39,328 bases of DNA, taken from contig CAUFBM010000019.1 in assembly GCA_959023295.1 (NCBI GenBank), positions 1 through 39,328 of the forward strand, given 5' to 3'. The translations under genes were made by a program, and so were the position numbers. Positions 11,179-19,355 of this stretch are shown here, piece after piece. This DNA comes from an uncultured Collinsella sp. Lineage in GTDB: Bacteria; Actinomycetota; Coriobacteriia; Coriobacteriales; Coriobacteriaceae. Under the pieces are notes generated by a model. The model had not been told where the DNA came from. It searched no databases and saw only the letters and a program-made list of their open reading frames with translations. Position 1 is the first letter of the stretch, and each line of letters starts with the position of its first letter.

Positions 11179-11655
11179 ATGAATGCCCCCGACGCGCTCC
11201 AAAACATCCGCTCAAAACACCCCGTTGCATATGTGGTTCTCTATCTCTTTGTCGGCTGGGCATTGCTGGTTGTCATCACCCATGCCATAGCTTTTGGAGC
11301 AGAACTGCTGATAGCCAGCTCGGACCAGCCCGTCGTCAAATGGGAGACGACCGATGAATGCACCGACGGGACCCGGACCGTTTACTACAACAGCCCGTCC
11401 CTTTACCAAGAGCTCAAGGTCAAGATAAAAGATTCCAAGATTGTCGATGCCGAGCTAGGCTCTTTTTTGACAATCGGAGCAACCGTCAGCGCCGAACAAG
11501 TCGAGTACACGGACAGCCGCGCGACGTATCGTGTCGACCTCAGCACCCTAGGCCGACCGTCACGCATCTGCCTGCTCGAATGCGAGACACGCGGCACCAC
11601 GCTACACATGTCCGAAATTCAAATGCGCCCGGATAAAGAGCCCCTAAAGGGCTAA
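11179..11655 (+). CDS. Hypothetical single-span membrane protein
   Basis: I do not recognise the family. The 158 residues begin with a short cytoplasmic stretch and one strong membrane segment at about 17-45 (VVLYLFVGWALLVVITHAI), followed by a soluble, probably external domain with alternating beta-type sequence and Cys at about 60, 133 and 137. There is no cleavage site, so the protein should be anchored by its N-terminus. GGAGGTG seven bases before the ATG and a TATAAT upstream support expression. It stands alone, opposite in direction to its neighbours, inside the interval that separates dnaX from ybaB-recR. Confidence 0.75.
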   Translation: MNAPDALQNIRSKHPVAYVVLYLFVGWALLVVITHAIAFGAELLIASSDQPVVKWETTDECTDGTRTVYYNSPSLYQELKVKIKDSKIVDAELGSFLTIGATVSAEQVEYTDSRATYRVDLSTLGRPSRICLLECETRGTTLHMSEIQMRPDKEPLKG

Positions 11656-11680
11656 GGGTCCTAAGCCCAGCAAGCGATTC

Positions 11681-11953
11681 TCAACAGTAAAACGACAGCC
11701 CACCGGTTGTTTCTTTCCAGCGTTTGCAAATCAGCGCATGGTTAGATGAAACAAACTGCATGATATCGCGTAAATCCCGAGCAGGAATATCGCCCTTGTT
11801 ATGGGCCAGCTTGCATCCGCCGGAGCGGGTAAGCCATATCTTGGTTGCCTCGGCAGTGGGGCGCTTGACCGCAACGTGAACATGGACAGGTTCGCCGTTC
11901 TCCCCTGTCCAGAAAAAGATAATGTACGGCCCGAGTCGGAAAAGACTAGGCAT
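11681..11953 (-). CDS. DUF4160 family protein
   Basis: This 90-residue protein has the DUF4160 hallmarks: a start of the type MPSLFRLGPYIIFFW, then EPVHVHVAVKRPTAEATKIWL, then ARDLRDIMQFV and a basic end. The family is short and uncharacterised, and is often found paired with a second small gene, which has led to suggestions of toxin-antitoxin activity. The ATG lies inside the end of the preceding gene (eight-base overlap), so the two are translated together. The longer frame upstream is only an overlap with that gene. Family is likely; function is unknown. Confidence 0.8.
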   Translation of the reverse strand: MPSLFRLGPYIIFFWTGENGEPVHVHVAVKRPTAEATKIWLTRSGGCKLAHNKGDIPARDLRDIMQFVSSNHALICKRWKETTGGLSFYC

Positions 11954-12206
11954 AGACTCGTCCGCCTTCGTAGGCAAAACGCAGGATGAGCGGGGCATTG
12001 TTGCGCACGAAATCATCGAGTTCTTTGAGGTTCGCTTCGCTAAAGCCCTCGTGTGACACCCAATTGAATGCCGGCAAGATACACTCCGCCGTGTCAAAAC
12101 CCCAATCGCGCGGGCGCTCCACAACAACCTTCACCGTGTTGTCCTCCCGGACTTCGGAATACGAAACCTGCGTATCGTCCTCAAGGCGGACATATTCCCA
12201 CATCAT
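11946..12206 (-). CDS. Small protein paired with DUF4160 protein
   Basis: The 86-residue product (MMWEYVRLEDDTQVSYSEV at the start, then ERPRDWGFDTAECILPAF and an acidic helix ending in NNAPLILRFA) is soluble and acidic. I cannot assign it with certainty; its size and place resemble the DUF2442-type partners of DUF4160 proteins. CGGAGCG precedes the first ATG; the second ATG is equally possible. Its stop codon overlaps the DUF4160 start. A TATACT box at about 12242-12247, between dnaX and this gene, could give it its own promoter on the minus strand. Confidence 0.7.
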   Translation of the reverse strand: MMWEYVRLEDDTQVSYSEVREDNTVKVVVERPRDWGFDTAECILPAFNWVSHEGFSEANLKELDDFVRNNAPLILRFAYEGGRVYA

Positions 12207-12260
12207 AAGCTCGCTCCGTTCAAAGGGTTCTCTTCTTGAGCAGTATACCCGCCTGCGCAG

Positions 12261-14735
12261 CTACTCCACCGGCTTGAAGATGGTGGACTGGCCGAAGACG
12301 CTGCGGATGAGGGCTTTGGCCTCGTCCTCGGTCTGCGGGATGTTCGGGGCTGCGCCCTGATGGCCGAAGGGGCTGCCCGCACCGGGGTTGGACTCCCAGG
12401 GAGCCGCGGGGGCGTCGTCGCTTGTGGGGGCCGCGGATGCCGCCGCGGCGGGCTTGGGCGCGGACGCCGCACCCGGCACGTCGAACGGAGGAAGATCGTC
12501 CCCGCTCGCATCGCCGGCAAAGCCGCCGACCATAGCGTCGTCGTAGGGCACCTGCTCGGATTCCCACGGCGCGGGCTGCGCGACAGACTGAGCCTTGGGG
12601 GCAGCCGAGCGCTCGAGCGCACGGGGTGCGGGCTCGGTCGGGAGCTTACCCGTGGCAGGAGCGCCGGCAGGGTTGTCCGAGCGCAGCCAGGGGGCTTTGC
12701 CCAGGTCAGACGACTTGGGCGCGGGCGAGACGGGCTTGAGCGCGGGTGTCGGAGCAGCCGGTTTGGACGCCGCGGGCTTAGGCGCCGACGGGGTCGATGC
12801 CGCTACCGGCGCCGCTTGCTGCTGCGGCGCGCTGGCACTCGAGGACACAGGGGCCGCCGAGGACACGGGTTGCGGGTCCGCAGATGCCGCAGCCCGTGCA
12901 GATGGAGAATGCTCCTCATGTTGAGGAGCCGGCGTGCCACCCCCATCCAGGACATAGTCGACGGCACGACGACCGAAGACCGCGCAGACCGTCGGCAGGA
13001 CCACCGACTGCGTATCGGCGCGACCGAGCATCTTAATGGCAAAAGTCGAACCCGCGGGGAACGAGACCGTGAGCTTGGAGCCGTCGTCGGCCGTGGCGCG
13101 GGCGTTGAGCAAAAGCCCTGCGTAGGAAGCCTGACGCGCCTTGACACGCTCGACAACCTCGGCCCATTTGCGCTGCAGCTCTCCGGCATCCTCGACCGCG
13201 GGCGTCTCGGCAGCACCGGCGGCGGCAACCTGGGCGGCATTGTTGGACTGGGACTTAGGTGCCGGAACGGTGGCAGGCGCGGGGGCCGGAGCCGCAACGG
13301 GTTGAGGTGCAGGCGTTACAGGTTTGGGCGCCGGCGCAGGAGCCGCGGACTTGGGCGCAGGCTGGGCAGCCGGAGCGGCAGCACCACGGTCCCAAGGCAT
13401 ACCGCCCTGGCGCGCGGACGTAGCAGCAGGGGCAGCGGATGCCGCCGGAGCAGCAGCACGGACGCCCGAAATTAGCGTCGGCTGCTGGGCAGCAGCGGGT
13501 ACCGATGCTGCAGGCGCGGCGGCCTGAGCAGCAGCCACGCTCGCCGGAACGGCGGCGTTGGCAACCATGGCCTCCAAGCGAGCTACGCGCTCAGCCAAAG
13601 CTTCAATCGTTAAATCAGCCTCGGGACGTGCCAGACGTGTACAGGCAATCTCGAGCACCAGGTGCACGTCGCTCGCGCCCCTCATCTCCAGTGCGGCATC
13701 GTCGAGCACCGTCAGCACGCGGGCCAGGCGGTCGGCAGGATGCTCGCCAAAGGCAGCGGCCTCGGCAGCAAGCGTCTCGGCCTGCTCGGAGCCGCCCTCA
13801 AACAGCTCGGCACGGGCACCGGCAACGCAGGCAACGTACACGTCACGCACATGCGCCACCAGGTCGCGCGTCAGCTCCAGCAGGTCGTTTCCTTCCTCGA
13901 CCTGCGCACGGATCAGTCCGTAGAGCTCGGCAACATCGCGATCGGCAATGGCGCGGGAAAACTCGCCCAGAATCTGGTCCGAAACCTCGCCTAAAAGCGA
14001 GCGGGCGTCGTCCGCATGCACAGAACCGTTGCCAAAGACGCTCAGCTGCTCCAGCGTGGAAAGCGCGTCGCGCATGCCGCCCTTGGCATGGCGCGCCACG
14101 ATGGCCAGCGCCTCGTCGTCATAATCGAAGCCCTCCTGCTCGCACACGTAGGACAGGCGATGCTCGATATCCTCGTTGCCGATGCGGTGGAAATCGAAGC
14201 GCTGGCAGCGCGAGAGAATGGTCTCCAGAATCTTTTGCGGATCGGTGGTGCACAGCACAAAGATCACGTGCGCCGGCGGCTCCTCGAGCGTCTTGAGCAG
14301 CGCGTTGAACGCCGCCGTCGTGAGCATGTGGACCTCGTCGATGATATAGATCTTGTACTTGCCGCGCACCGGGGCAAAGTTGACGGAGTTGATGATCTCC
14401 TCGCGCACATTGTCCACGCCCGTGCGGCTTGCGGCATCGAGCTCGTAGACATCGGGGTGGTTGCCCTCGGCGATGAGCTCGCACTCCTCACAGGTGCCGT
14501 CGGGCATGCACCCGCTTGCGCCCTCGGCGCGCGCTGCCTCGGCATTACGGCACAGCAGCGCCTTGGCAAGGATGCGCGCCATGGTGGTCTTGCCCGTGCC
14601 GCGCGGTCCGCAGAACAGGTATGCGTGGGACAGGCGCCCCTCGGTGATGGCGTGCTCGAGCGTCGAGACGATATGCTGCTGGCCCACCACGGAGTCGAAG
14701 GTGAGCGGGCGATACTTTCGGTACAACGATTCCAT
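12261..14735 (-). CDS. dnaX: DNA polymerase III subunits gamma/tau
   Basis: DnaX is the clamp-loader ATPase of the replicative polymerase. The 824 residues show MESLYRKYRPLTFDSVVGQ at the start, Walker A GPRGTGKT (43-50), zinc-binding Cys (62, 76, 82, 85), Walker B DEVH (133-136), sensor and arginine-finger region TILSRCQRFDF (172-182), and clamp-loader domains to about residue 375. Beyond that lies a very long Ala/Pro/Ser-rich linker, with a folded patch at about 540-600 (EVVERVKARQASYAGLLL). A start 474 bases upstream is open but lacks homology; this ATG has GGGGGAG before it. No clear slippery frameshift site was noticed, so only the long form is predicted. It is separated from ybaB-recR by three small genes. 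Confidence 0.96.
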   Translation of the reverse strand: MESLYRKYRPLTFDSVVGQQHIVSTLEHAITEGRLSHAYLFCGPRGTGKTTMARILAKALLCRNAEAARAEGASGCMPDGTCEECELIAEGNHPDVYELDAASRTGVDNVREEIINSVNFAPVRGKYKIYIIDEVHMLTTAAFNALLKTLEEPPAHVIFVLCTTDPQKILETILSRCQRFDFHRIGNEDIEHRLSYVCEQEGFDYDDEALAIVARHAKGGMRDALSTLEQLSVFGNGSVHADDARSLLGEVSDQILGEFSRAIADRDVAELYGLIRAQVEEGNDLLELTRDLVAHVRDVYVACVAGARAELFEGGSEQAETLAAEAAAFGEHPADRLARVLTVLDDAALEMRGASDVHLVLEIACTRLARPEADLTIEALAERVARLEAMVANAAVPASVAAAQAAAPAASVPAAAQQPTLISGVRAAAPAASAAPAATSARQGGMPWDRGAAAPAAQPAPKSAAPAPAPKPVTPAPQPVAAPAPAPATVPAPKSQSNNAAQVAAAGAAETPAVEDAGELQRKWAEVVERVKARQASYAGLLLNARATADDGSKLTVSFPAGSTFAIKMLGRADTQSVVLPTVCAVFGRRAVDYVLDGGGTPAPQHEEHSPSARAAASADPQPVSSAAPVSSSASAPQQQAAPVAASTPSAPKPAASKPAAPTPALKPVSPAPKSSDLGKAPWLRSDNPAGAPATGKLPTEPAPRALERSAAPKAQSVAQPAPWESEQVPYDDAMVGGFAGDASGDDLPPFDVPGAASAPKPAAAASAAPTSDDAPAAPWESNPGAGSPFGHQGAAPNIPQTEDEAKALIRSVFGQSTIFKPVE

Positions 14736-14850
14736 GGGTGCTCCCCCGGGTATACTGAGTCTTGTTGCCGCGACGGCCATGCGGTCGCACGGCATACTGC
14801 ATTCATAATAACCCGTACGGCGAGCCCGCCGCGATAGGAGTCCAAAGAGC

Positions 14851-15576
14851 ATGGCAGACGCAGAGAGCAACCTCGTCCCCTCCGAAGCAGCCGACCAGGT
14901 CGAGGTCGCGCTCGAGGAGCAGGCCGCAGCCGACGACGGCATCCTGTACCTCAACGAGTACCAGTACGAAAACGACCTGGTCACCGACTTCGCCCGCCTG
15001 GTCGCCTCGCCCAGGCGTCGCGGTTCGCTGTATGTCGCCGCGGCAATTGCCGCGCTGATCGGCATTGGCATGCTGGTGGCCGGCGGTAACTGGATCAAGT
15101 TTGGCGTCGTCCTGATCGTATTCGGCGCCTTTTTGGCCTGGTGGAGCAAAAACCTGCACCACACGCTCGCCCGTGACTTTATCGACGCCGTCGAGGCCGA
15201 CGAGTCCATGGGTGGCCGCTATCGCCGCGTCGCTGCCAACGAGGACGGCCTGATGGTTTGGGGCAAGAGCGGCAAGTCGCAGTTCTTCCCGTTTGAGAAG
15301 CTCGACCACGTACTCGACGGCGAGCGCATCTTTGTAGCCATGTTCGCCGACCAGGGCGTGACTATCCCTAAGGACACCTTTATCCGCGGCGATGCCGAGC
15401 AGTTTGGCCCCTTCCTTAAGGCGCGCATCAACAAAAAGCTCCGCATCGAGACCAAGAAGAAGAAAATGAAGGCCGAGAAGGCTGCCGCCGAGGCCAAGCG
15501 GGGCGACAAGGCCGACAAGCCCCAGGACAACAAGGGCAAGCAGCGCAAGCAGAAGAAGAGCAAGAAGAAGCGCTAG
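14851..15576 (+). CDS. Two-span membrane protein with Lys-rich tail
   Basis: Not assigned to a named family. The 241 residues have an acidic N-terminus (1-45), two adjacent membrane segments at about 58-98 (YVAAAIAALIGIGMLVAGG and WIKFGVVLIVFGAFLAWW), a soluble domain (about 105-195) and a strongly basic tail (about 198-241) rich in KKK and KAEK. The arrangement of a two-helix hairpin followed by a small beta-type domain (YRRVAANEDGLMVWG, FFPFEKLDHVL) resembles YcxB-like proteins. TAGGAG lies 11 bases before the ATG. It is divergent from dnaX and monocistronic. The Lys-rich end may bind RNA or acidic lipid; that is only a guess from charge. Confidence 0.8.
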   Translation: MADAESNLVPSEAADQVEVALEEQAAADDGILYLNEYQYENDLVTDFARLVASPRRRGSLYVAAAIAALIGIGMLVAGGNWIKFGVVLIVFGAFLAWWSKNLHHTLARDFIDAVEADESMGGRYRRVAANEDGLMVWGKSGKSQFFPFEKLDHVLDGERIFVAMFADQGVTIPKDTFIRGDAEQFGPFLKARINKKLRIETKKKKMKAEKAAAEAKRGDKADKPQDNKGKQRKQKKSKKKR

Positions 15577-15591
15577 GGCCGAGCGCCACTG

Positions 15592-15648
15592 CGAAGGGAA
15601 TCTCATCCCGCTTCAGCGTAGGATGAGGCTCCCCCAACAGGGCCTTCG
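15592..15648. terminator. Nested inverted repeats between convergent genes
   Basis: CTCATCC (15602-15608) pairs with GGATGAG (15621-15627), inside a wider CGAAGG/CCTTCG pair (15592-15597 with 15643-15648). This fills the 74 bases between the two convergent genes and probably ends both transcripts, though T-runs are weak. Confidence 0.5.
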
Positions 15649-15650
15649 AG

Positions 15651-16310
15651 CTATTTAACTTCAAACCTGAAGAGCCTTCGCTCCGGCAGATCGGTCATCT
15701 TCATCGTATAGGTCCCGGGAAACGCTTTCTCAAAACGGACGGTCTCGTAACCTTCGAAATAGTCGTTGGTGTTTTGCATCATGAATGGGACGAGCAACTC
15801 GTTCTCCGCCCCAACCTGTACAGCAAACGCAGCAGAACCGCCCAGCACCGGCATTGCCTGCGTTATCAGATCGGTATTGACCACAAAGTCATAGTTTGGC
15901 GCAGACTCCGGCACCAAATGCCAAACATACGCTTTAATTCCGCCTTCGACATTGTCCTTATTCCTGACACGCATCTTTACGGCGATAACACACGTGATGT
16001 CGGCGTCCTTCAATTTCGTTTTCGTATCTACGATGCCATATTTTGAATAATCATCATGCGCACGCTTGAGATACTCGCGCGGCGTGAGCAGCTCTGCCCC
16101 GTCTATGCAAAACGAATACCCGTCAGTCGCCACATCCTTCGACCCCAGAAACGCCCCATCCATCGAGAGCCATTCGCCCTCCGCGTAATATTTTTCAGGA
16201 ATGACTGTCCGGTTCCCGTTAACGACGCTCACCCTCATGCCCGCAAGGCCGGTAACAGCACAGCCAAAAAGCGCGAGCATCGACCTTCTCGTCAACAGGG
16301 CCTTCTTCAT
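15651..16310 (-). CDS. Exported protein of ABC cluster, DUF5028-like
   Basis: About 219 residues. The N-terminus MKKALLTRRSMLALFG is a signal sequence with a twin-arginine-like TRRSM motif; LFGC could also be a poor lipobox. The mature part is a single beta-rich domain (IDGAELLTPREYLKRAHDD, VIAVKMRVRNKDN, ETVRFEKAFPGTY) typical of small exported proteins next to peptide ABC transporters; DUF5028 is my best, unproven, guess. I chose the ATG at 16310, nine bases after GGAAAGG. A GTG at 16319 overlaps the ATPase stop codon and is the alternative. It is the last gene of the run. Role unknown: immunity or an accessory lipoprotein is possible. Confidence 0.65.
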   Translation of the reverse strand: MKKALLTRRSMLALFGCAVTGLAGMRVSVVNGNRTVIPEKYYAEGEWLSMDGAFLGSKDVATDGYSFCIDGAELLTPREYLKRAHDDYSKYGIVDTKTKLKDADITCVIAVKMRVRNKDNVEGGIKAYVWHLVPESAPNYDFVVNTDLITQAMPVLGGSAAFAVQVGAENELLVPFMMQNTNDYFEGYETVRFEKAFPGTYTMKMTDLPERRLFRFEVK

Positions 16311-16315
16311 CGCGC

Positions 16316-16960
16316 TCACGACCTTTCCCGAACTTTCACAACGGCACCGTCGCGCATGCAGTAAACACGATCGGCTAGCTCCTCGAGCACCTCTCCGTCA
16401 TGGCTAGACAGAAGAACCTCGCGACCCGTTGATGCCGCCATCGCCACAACGCGCTTGAGCATTTCCACGCCCGCTTCGTCGAGGGCATTCGTTGGCTCAT
16501 CGAGAACAAGCAGCTTCGGCTTTTCCATAATTGCCGCAGCTATTCCCAGACGCTGCTTCATCCCAAGCGAGTATGCTCGAAACTTCTTTTTTTCGTCTGC
16601 ATCGAGCCCCACGAGCCGCAGGGCAGAGCGAATGTCCTCGGGGGTGGCAACGCCATTGATTTGAGCTATGAGCTCCAGATTGTCGTAACCAGACAGATAT
16701 CCTAAAAAGGAAGGCGCCTCTATCAACATCCCCAGACTCGGCGGAAACGAGATATCCGCCCCAAGTCTTTGGCCATCGATAATAATCTCGCCCTCGGTGG
16801 GTCTAATCAATCCGCAGACCGCTCGCATGAGCATGGTCTTACCCGAACCGTTTATCCCCTGAAGCCCGACCACAGTCCCAGGGTCAACCTCGATAGACAC
16901 GTTGCGCAGGACATCGTTTTTGCCCATGCGCTTCGATACGTCCCTAACGATCACACTCAT
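16316..16960 (-). CDS. ABC transporter ATP-binding protein
   Basis: A 214-residue ATPase of the BcrA/lantibiotic-immunity type of ABC-2 systems. Seen are Walker A GINGSGKT (35-42), a signature YSLGMKQRL (130-138, the usual variant of LSGGQ in this group), Walker B LLVLDEP (150-156), and the switch histidine in SSHD (185-188). GAGGGACAAG precedes the ATG, which overlaps the permease stop codon (ATGA). A longer frame starts 171 bases earlier but lies inside the permease gene. With two permeases and a secreted protein upstream, it should power export of, or protection from, a peptide. Confidence 0.94.
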   Translation of the reverse strand: MSVIVRDVSKRMGKNDVLRNVSIEVDPGTVVGLQGINGSGKTMLMRAVCGLIRPTEGEIIIDGQRLGADISFPPSLGMLIEAPSFLGYLSGYDNLELIAQINGVATPEDIRSALRLVGLDADEKKKFRAYSLGMKQRLGIAAAIMEKPKLLVLDEPTNALDEAGVEMLKRVVAMAASTGREVLLSSHDGEVLEELADRVYCMRDGAVVKVRERS

Positions 16961-17793
16961 ATCTTGTCCCTCTTTTCGATAAGGTCGGCCCTTCGAAACC
17001 ACAGTCCACCCAACGATAGGCATAACGACATAATCACAATTGAAAACAAGCCACTCGAGCCCGTCGCAATTCCTTCTTTGACGATTCCACCCCAGCGCAA
17101 CAGCATCAAGGCATTTCCCAGTAGCGCCCAATGCCGCGCATATGCCGAACAGATCAGGTAGCTCATTACAACCGCAAATGAAACTGACGGCCCAAGCACA
17201 AACCCAACCGTTGCCTGCACAAACGCAAGCGCCTCAAAAGCAAGAAAGAGACCTGCGAAAAACGGCAGTGCACCTGCTTCGCTCGCCTTGAGAAACCACG
17301 GCGCCAAATTAGCCAGCTGAAGCGACTCGCCATGGATGACCGCGCTGAACGAGGCACTCACCATCAAGCTCCAAATCACAACAGAGCAAACCACCACGAG
17401 CAGCGAAAATGCTGTTATCGCCGCCACTGAGATAAAACGCGAGACCCACCAAAGGGTTCTCGCCCGGCATCGGACAAGCGTTTGCAAACCAAACCCGTGC
17501 AACGATTCGGCGGGATAATCGAGTGTTGTATAGAGAATAAGCAGAATGAGAAATAGCCATCCTAGCGGAGGCACAAACATGACCCCGGGCCTAGGCTCAA
17601 ACGGAGCAGATCCGGCAAACACGAGCGCAAGATTGTCCGCAAACCCCAAGGCATCCGTCCTGACCCCATACACAGAAGACAAACCGTAGGCGTACACCAG
17701 GTTCGCAACGGTCACTGCCGCAATCGCAATAAAGGTAATGATGTTCTTCTTCAAAACGGTCCTCAGGTCCGCGGCGACCAGCCTAAACAGCAT
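16957..17793 (-). CDS. ABC-2 type permease, second
   Basis: A hydrophobic 278-residue protein with about six membrane segments: one at about 20-40 (IITFIAIAAVTVANLVYAYG), a long external loop, then spans from about 75 to the end. It has no signature beyond the ABC-2 permease pattern. I start it at the ATG of MLFRLVAADL because that ATG shares its A with the TGA of the upstream permease and GGGAG is correctly placed; a start 24 bases earlier is open but less likely. It and the next permease would form a heterodimeric channel with the ATPase. Confidence 0.82.
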   Translation of the reverse strand: MLFRLVAADLRTVLKKNIITFIAIAAVTVANLVYAYGLSSVYGVRTDALGFADNLALVFAGSAPFEPRPGVMFVPPLGWLFLILLILYTTLDYPAESLHGFGLQTLVRCRARTLWWVSRFISVAAITAFSLLVVVCSVVIWSLMVSASFSAVIHGESLQLANLAPWFLKASEAGALPFFAGLFLAFEALAFVQATVGFVLGPSVSFAVVMSYLICSAYARHWALLGNALMLLRWGGIVKEGIATGSSGLFSIVIMSLCLSLGGLWFRRADLIEKRDKI

Positions 17794-18674
17794 CAGACCA
17801 TCTCCCGCCTTTTCCACGCCCCAGAAAAAGCCAACGAAGCAAGGGTCAATAATATGATTTCCGCAAAACCGGCTCGAATGTCTGGCCAGTTATTCAGCGA
17901 TTCCGACCTGATGCTGTTGAAGATATTGCAGTTAAACCCCACACAAGCCATTACGCCGAAGATCCAGCCATTTGCAAAATGCCACGCAACCATTAGCAGA
18001 TACGGGACAATTATCGCTTTGATTCTGCTACGAAACAAAATTGAGAAGCCAGTTACAGCCATGGATAAAGTCCCGAGCGTGACCGCATCGAACAGCGTGT
18101 ATGCAAGCACATATAACAAAGGATGTGAATAAAATAGACCGGAGAAATAGCTATGTAGGTAAAGCCCTACGTAGGTCGACTCATCGACCCGAGGAAGATA
18201 CGCAGGAAAAAGCATCGAGACAATCAGGAAATTGACGAGCAGAGGAATGGCAGTCACTGTAAACGCGGAGAGGAAAGCAGACAGCACCTTTACGTTCACG
18301 TATGCCTTTCTGGAAACGCGCGTGCATATCTGCATGTCATAACCACTCAAACGCTCAAAGAGGCACGACCAAGATCCGGCCAACATTGCAAGCAGGGGCA
18401 GTGCATAGAAAAACACCGACGCAGACAGTGGCGCGTTCGCGCTCACAACAATCCAGTTACCGAAGCTGCTTTCACGTGTTTGACCGAGATAGTTTTTGGC
18501 TTGCATGCCAACGCCGTAACCAAAAGAAAGAAGGTTGTGACGTTCTTTTTCCAAATTTGCCCACGGCTCCAGCGCAGCAGCTATTGCAACTGCGACTGCA
18601 ATCAAGAGAGCAAAGATAAAAGCTGGGCGTCTTATCGTTTTCGACAGCTCATATCTTACGAGCCTTTGGTTCAT
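17793..18674 (-). CDS. ABC-2 type permease, first
   Basis: A 293-residue protein with an N-terminal cytoplasmic stretch MNQRLVRYELSKTIRR, a first span at about 18-35, and five more hydrophobic stretches (for example FFYALPLLAMLAGSWSCLF and AFTVTAIPLLVNFLIVSML). The pattern, with a charged elbow helix before the first span, is that of ABC-2 permeases. GGAGGACGT precedes the ATG; the longer open frame upstream is not supported. It follows the secreted protein gene after a 54-base gap holding a hairpin, and overlaps the second permease by one base. Confidence 0.85.
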   Translation of the reverse strand: MNQRLVRYELSKTIRRPAFIFALLIAVAVAIAAALEPWANLEKERHNLLSFGYGVGMQAKNYLGQTRESSFGNWIVVSANAPLSASVFFYALPLLAMLAGSWSCLFERLSGYDMQICTRVSRKAYVNVKVLSAFLSAFTVTAIPLLVNFLIVSMLFPAYLPRVDESTYVGLYLHSYFSGLFYSHPLLYVLAYTLFDAVTLGTLSMAVTGFSILFRSRIKAIIVPYLLMVAWHFANGWIFGVMACVGFNCNIFNSIRSESLNNWPDIRAGFAEIILLTLASLAFSGAWKRREMV

Positions 18675-18686
18675 ACGTCCTCCTCC

Positions 18687-18713
18687 CCCTTCCGACCCAG
18701 AAAGCCGGAAGGG
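18687..18713 (-). repeat. Intercistronic hairpin between secreted-protein and permease genes
   Basis: CCCTTCCG (18687-18694) pairs with CGGAAGGG (18706-18713), loop 11 bases. On the mRNA it lies after the stop of the secreted-protein gene and runs directly into the permease ribosome site. There is no T-run, so it is more likely to protect the upstream message or lower translation of the transporter than to end transcription. Confidence 0.6.
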
Positions 18714-18728
18714 AGCCAATTCAAACAA

Positions 18729-19241
18729 CTATGCGGGAAGCTTGCGGAAATGCCCGACGCAGTCGGGGCTCCATACACCAATAACAGTGCCGTAGCCAGA
18801 CTCCGCCCATGCAGTCAGTCGCGCCGCAGATCGCCCGTTCTCACGGACGAGGTTATACATTTCCCACTGTCCCTTGTGATTCGAACGATACGTTCCCTGA
18901 GTACAATTCATGCTGCCGCTACCGCTTGTGTTATACGCACCGTCTGTATATAACCGAAGCGGATTTCCCGTATAACCTTGGATATCCAGATAGAGCGATG
19001 AGGAATCATCCTTTTGACGGTAGCCAGTTGCACTCGTCCCGGCACATTGAAAACTAAATGCCCTATCGGCATTGTTCGTACAGGTCGTAATTCCCGTATC
19101 GGCGTTTTGAGTAATGCTAGAAACCTGAGAGGTGTCAAACTCCTCTTGCGCGAACGATGCAGCGGGAACCCCTAGGGACAGACCCGCAGCAATCGCCAAC
19201 CCGACTCCGATTCGAGTAATAGCGCTCCTTGGCTTAATCAT
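18729..19241 (-). CDS. Secreted four-cysteine protein, DUF2712-like
   Basis: The 170-residue precursor has a clear signal peptide (basic MIKPRSAITR, hydrophobic IGVGLAIAAGLSLG, cleavage near ASFA/QEEF at 31/32). The mature 139 residues hold four Cys (54, 66, 113, 161), enough for two disulfides. FSFQCAGTSATGYRQKDDSSSLYL, cut here as AFSF then GYRQKDDSSS, and the C-terminal IGVWSPDCVG resemble DUF2712 proteins, which are encoded beside peptide ABC transporters; the match is from memory of the pattern. I start at the ATG after GGAGAAGG; a TTG 12 bases earlier is the alternative. It lies just after the double-LuxR gene and before two permeases. It could be the exported effector or a partner of the transporter. 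Confidence 0.72.
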   Translation of the reverse strand: MIKPRSAITRIGVGLAIAAGLSLGVPAASFAQEEFDTSQVSSITQNADTGITTCTNNADRAFSFQCAGTSATGYRQKDDSSSLYLDIQGYTGNPLRLYTDGAYNTSGSGSMNCTQGTYRSNHKGQWEMYNLVRENGRSAARLTAWAESGYGTVIGVWSPDCVGHFRKLPA

Positions 19242-19314
19242 GGCCTTCTCCAATCAAAAGCGGCTAACAATGCGTCGACGCACAGCAACCTTTGCATGAA
19301 TGGAGAAAGATGTC

Positions 19315-19355
19315 TGTAAACACTCGCTATTGAGTTGATAATCCAGGCGTTTACA
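19315..19355. promoter_or_regulatory. Inverted repeat TGTAAAC...GTTTACA upstream of secreted-protein gene
   Basis: TGTAAAC (19315-19321) and GTTTACA (19349-19355) are exact complements 27 bases apart, and the sequences beside them (ACTCGC and GGCGT) extend the symmetry. The right copy overlaps the stop codon of the regulator gene. A dyad upstream of the gene that follows a DNA-binding regulator is a candidate operator, though a hairpin role is also possible. Confidence 0.4.

Noticed and set aside
12261..15209. Longer dnaX starting at 15209
   Set aside because: The extra 158 codons overlap the divergent membrane protein gene, have no DnaX similarity, and the ATG at 14735 has the ribosome site and the family N-terminus.
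18729..19241. Lantibiotic precursor
   Set aside because: It has a standard signal peptide, 139 mature residues and no leader motif or modification enzyme nearby, so a ribosomally modified lantibiotic is unlikely.
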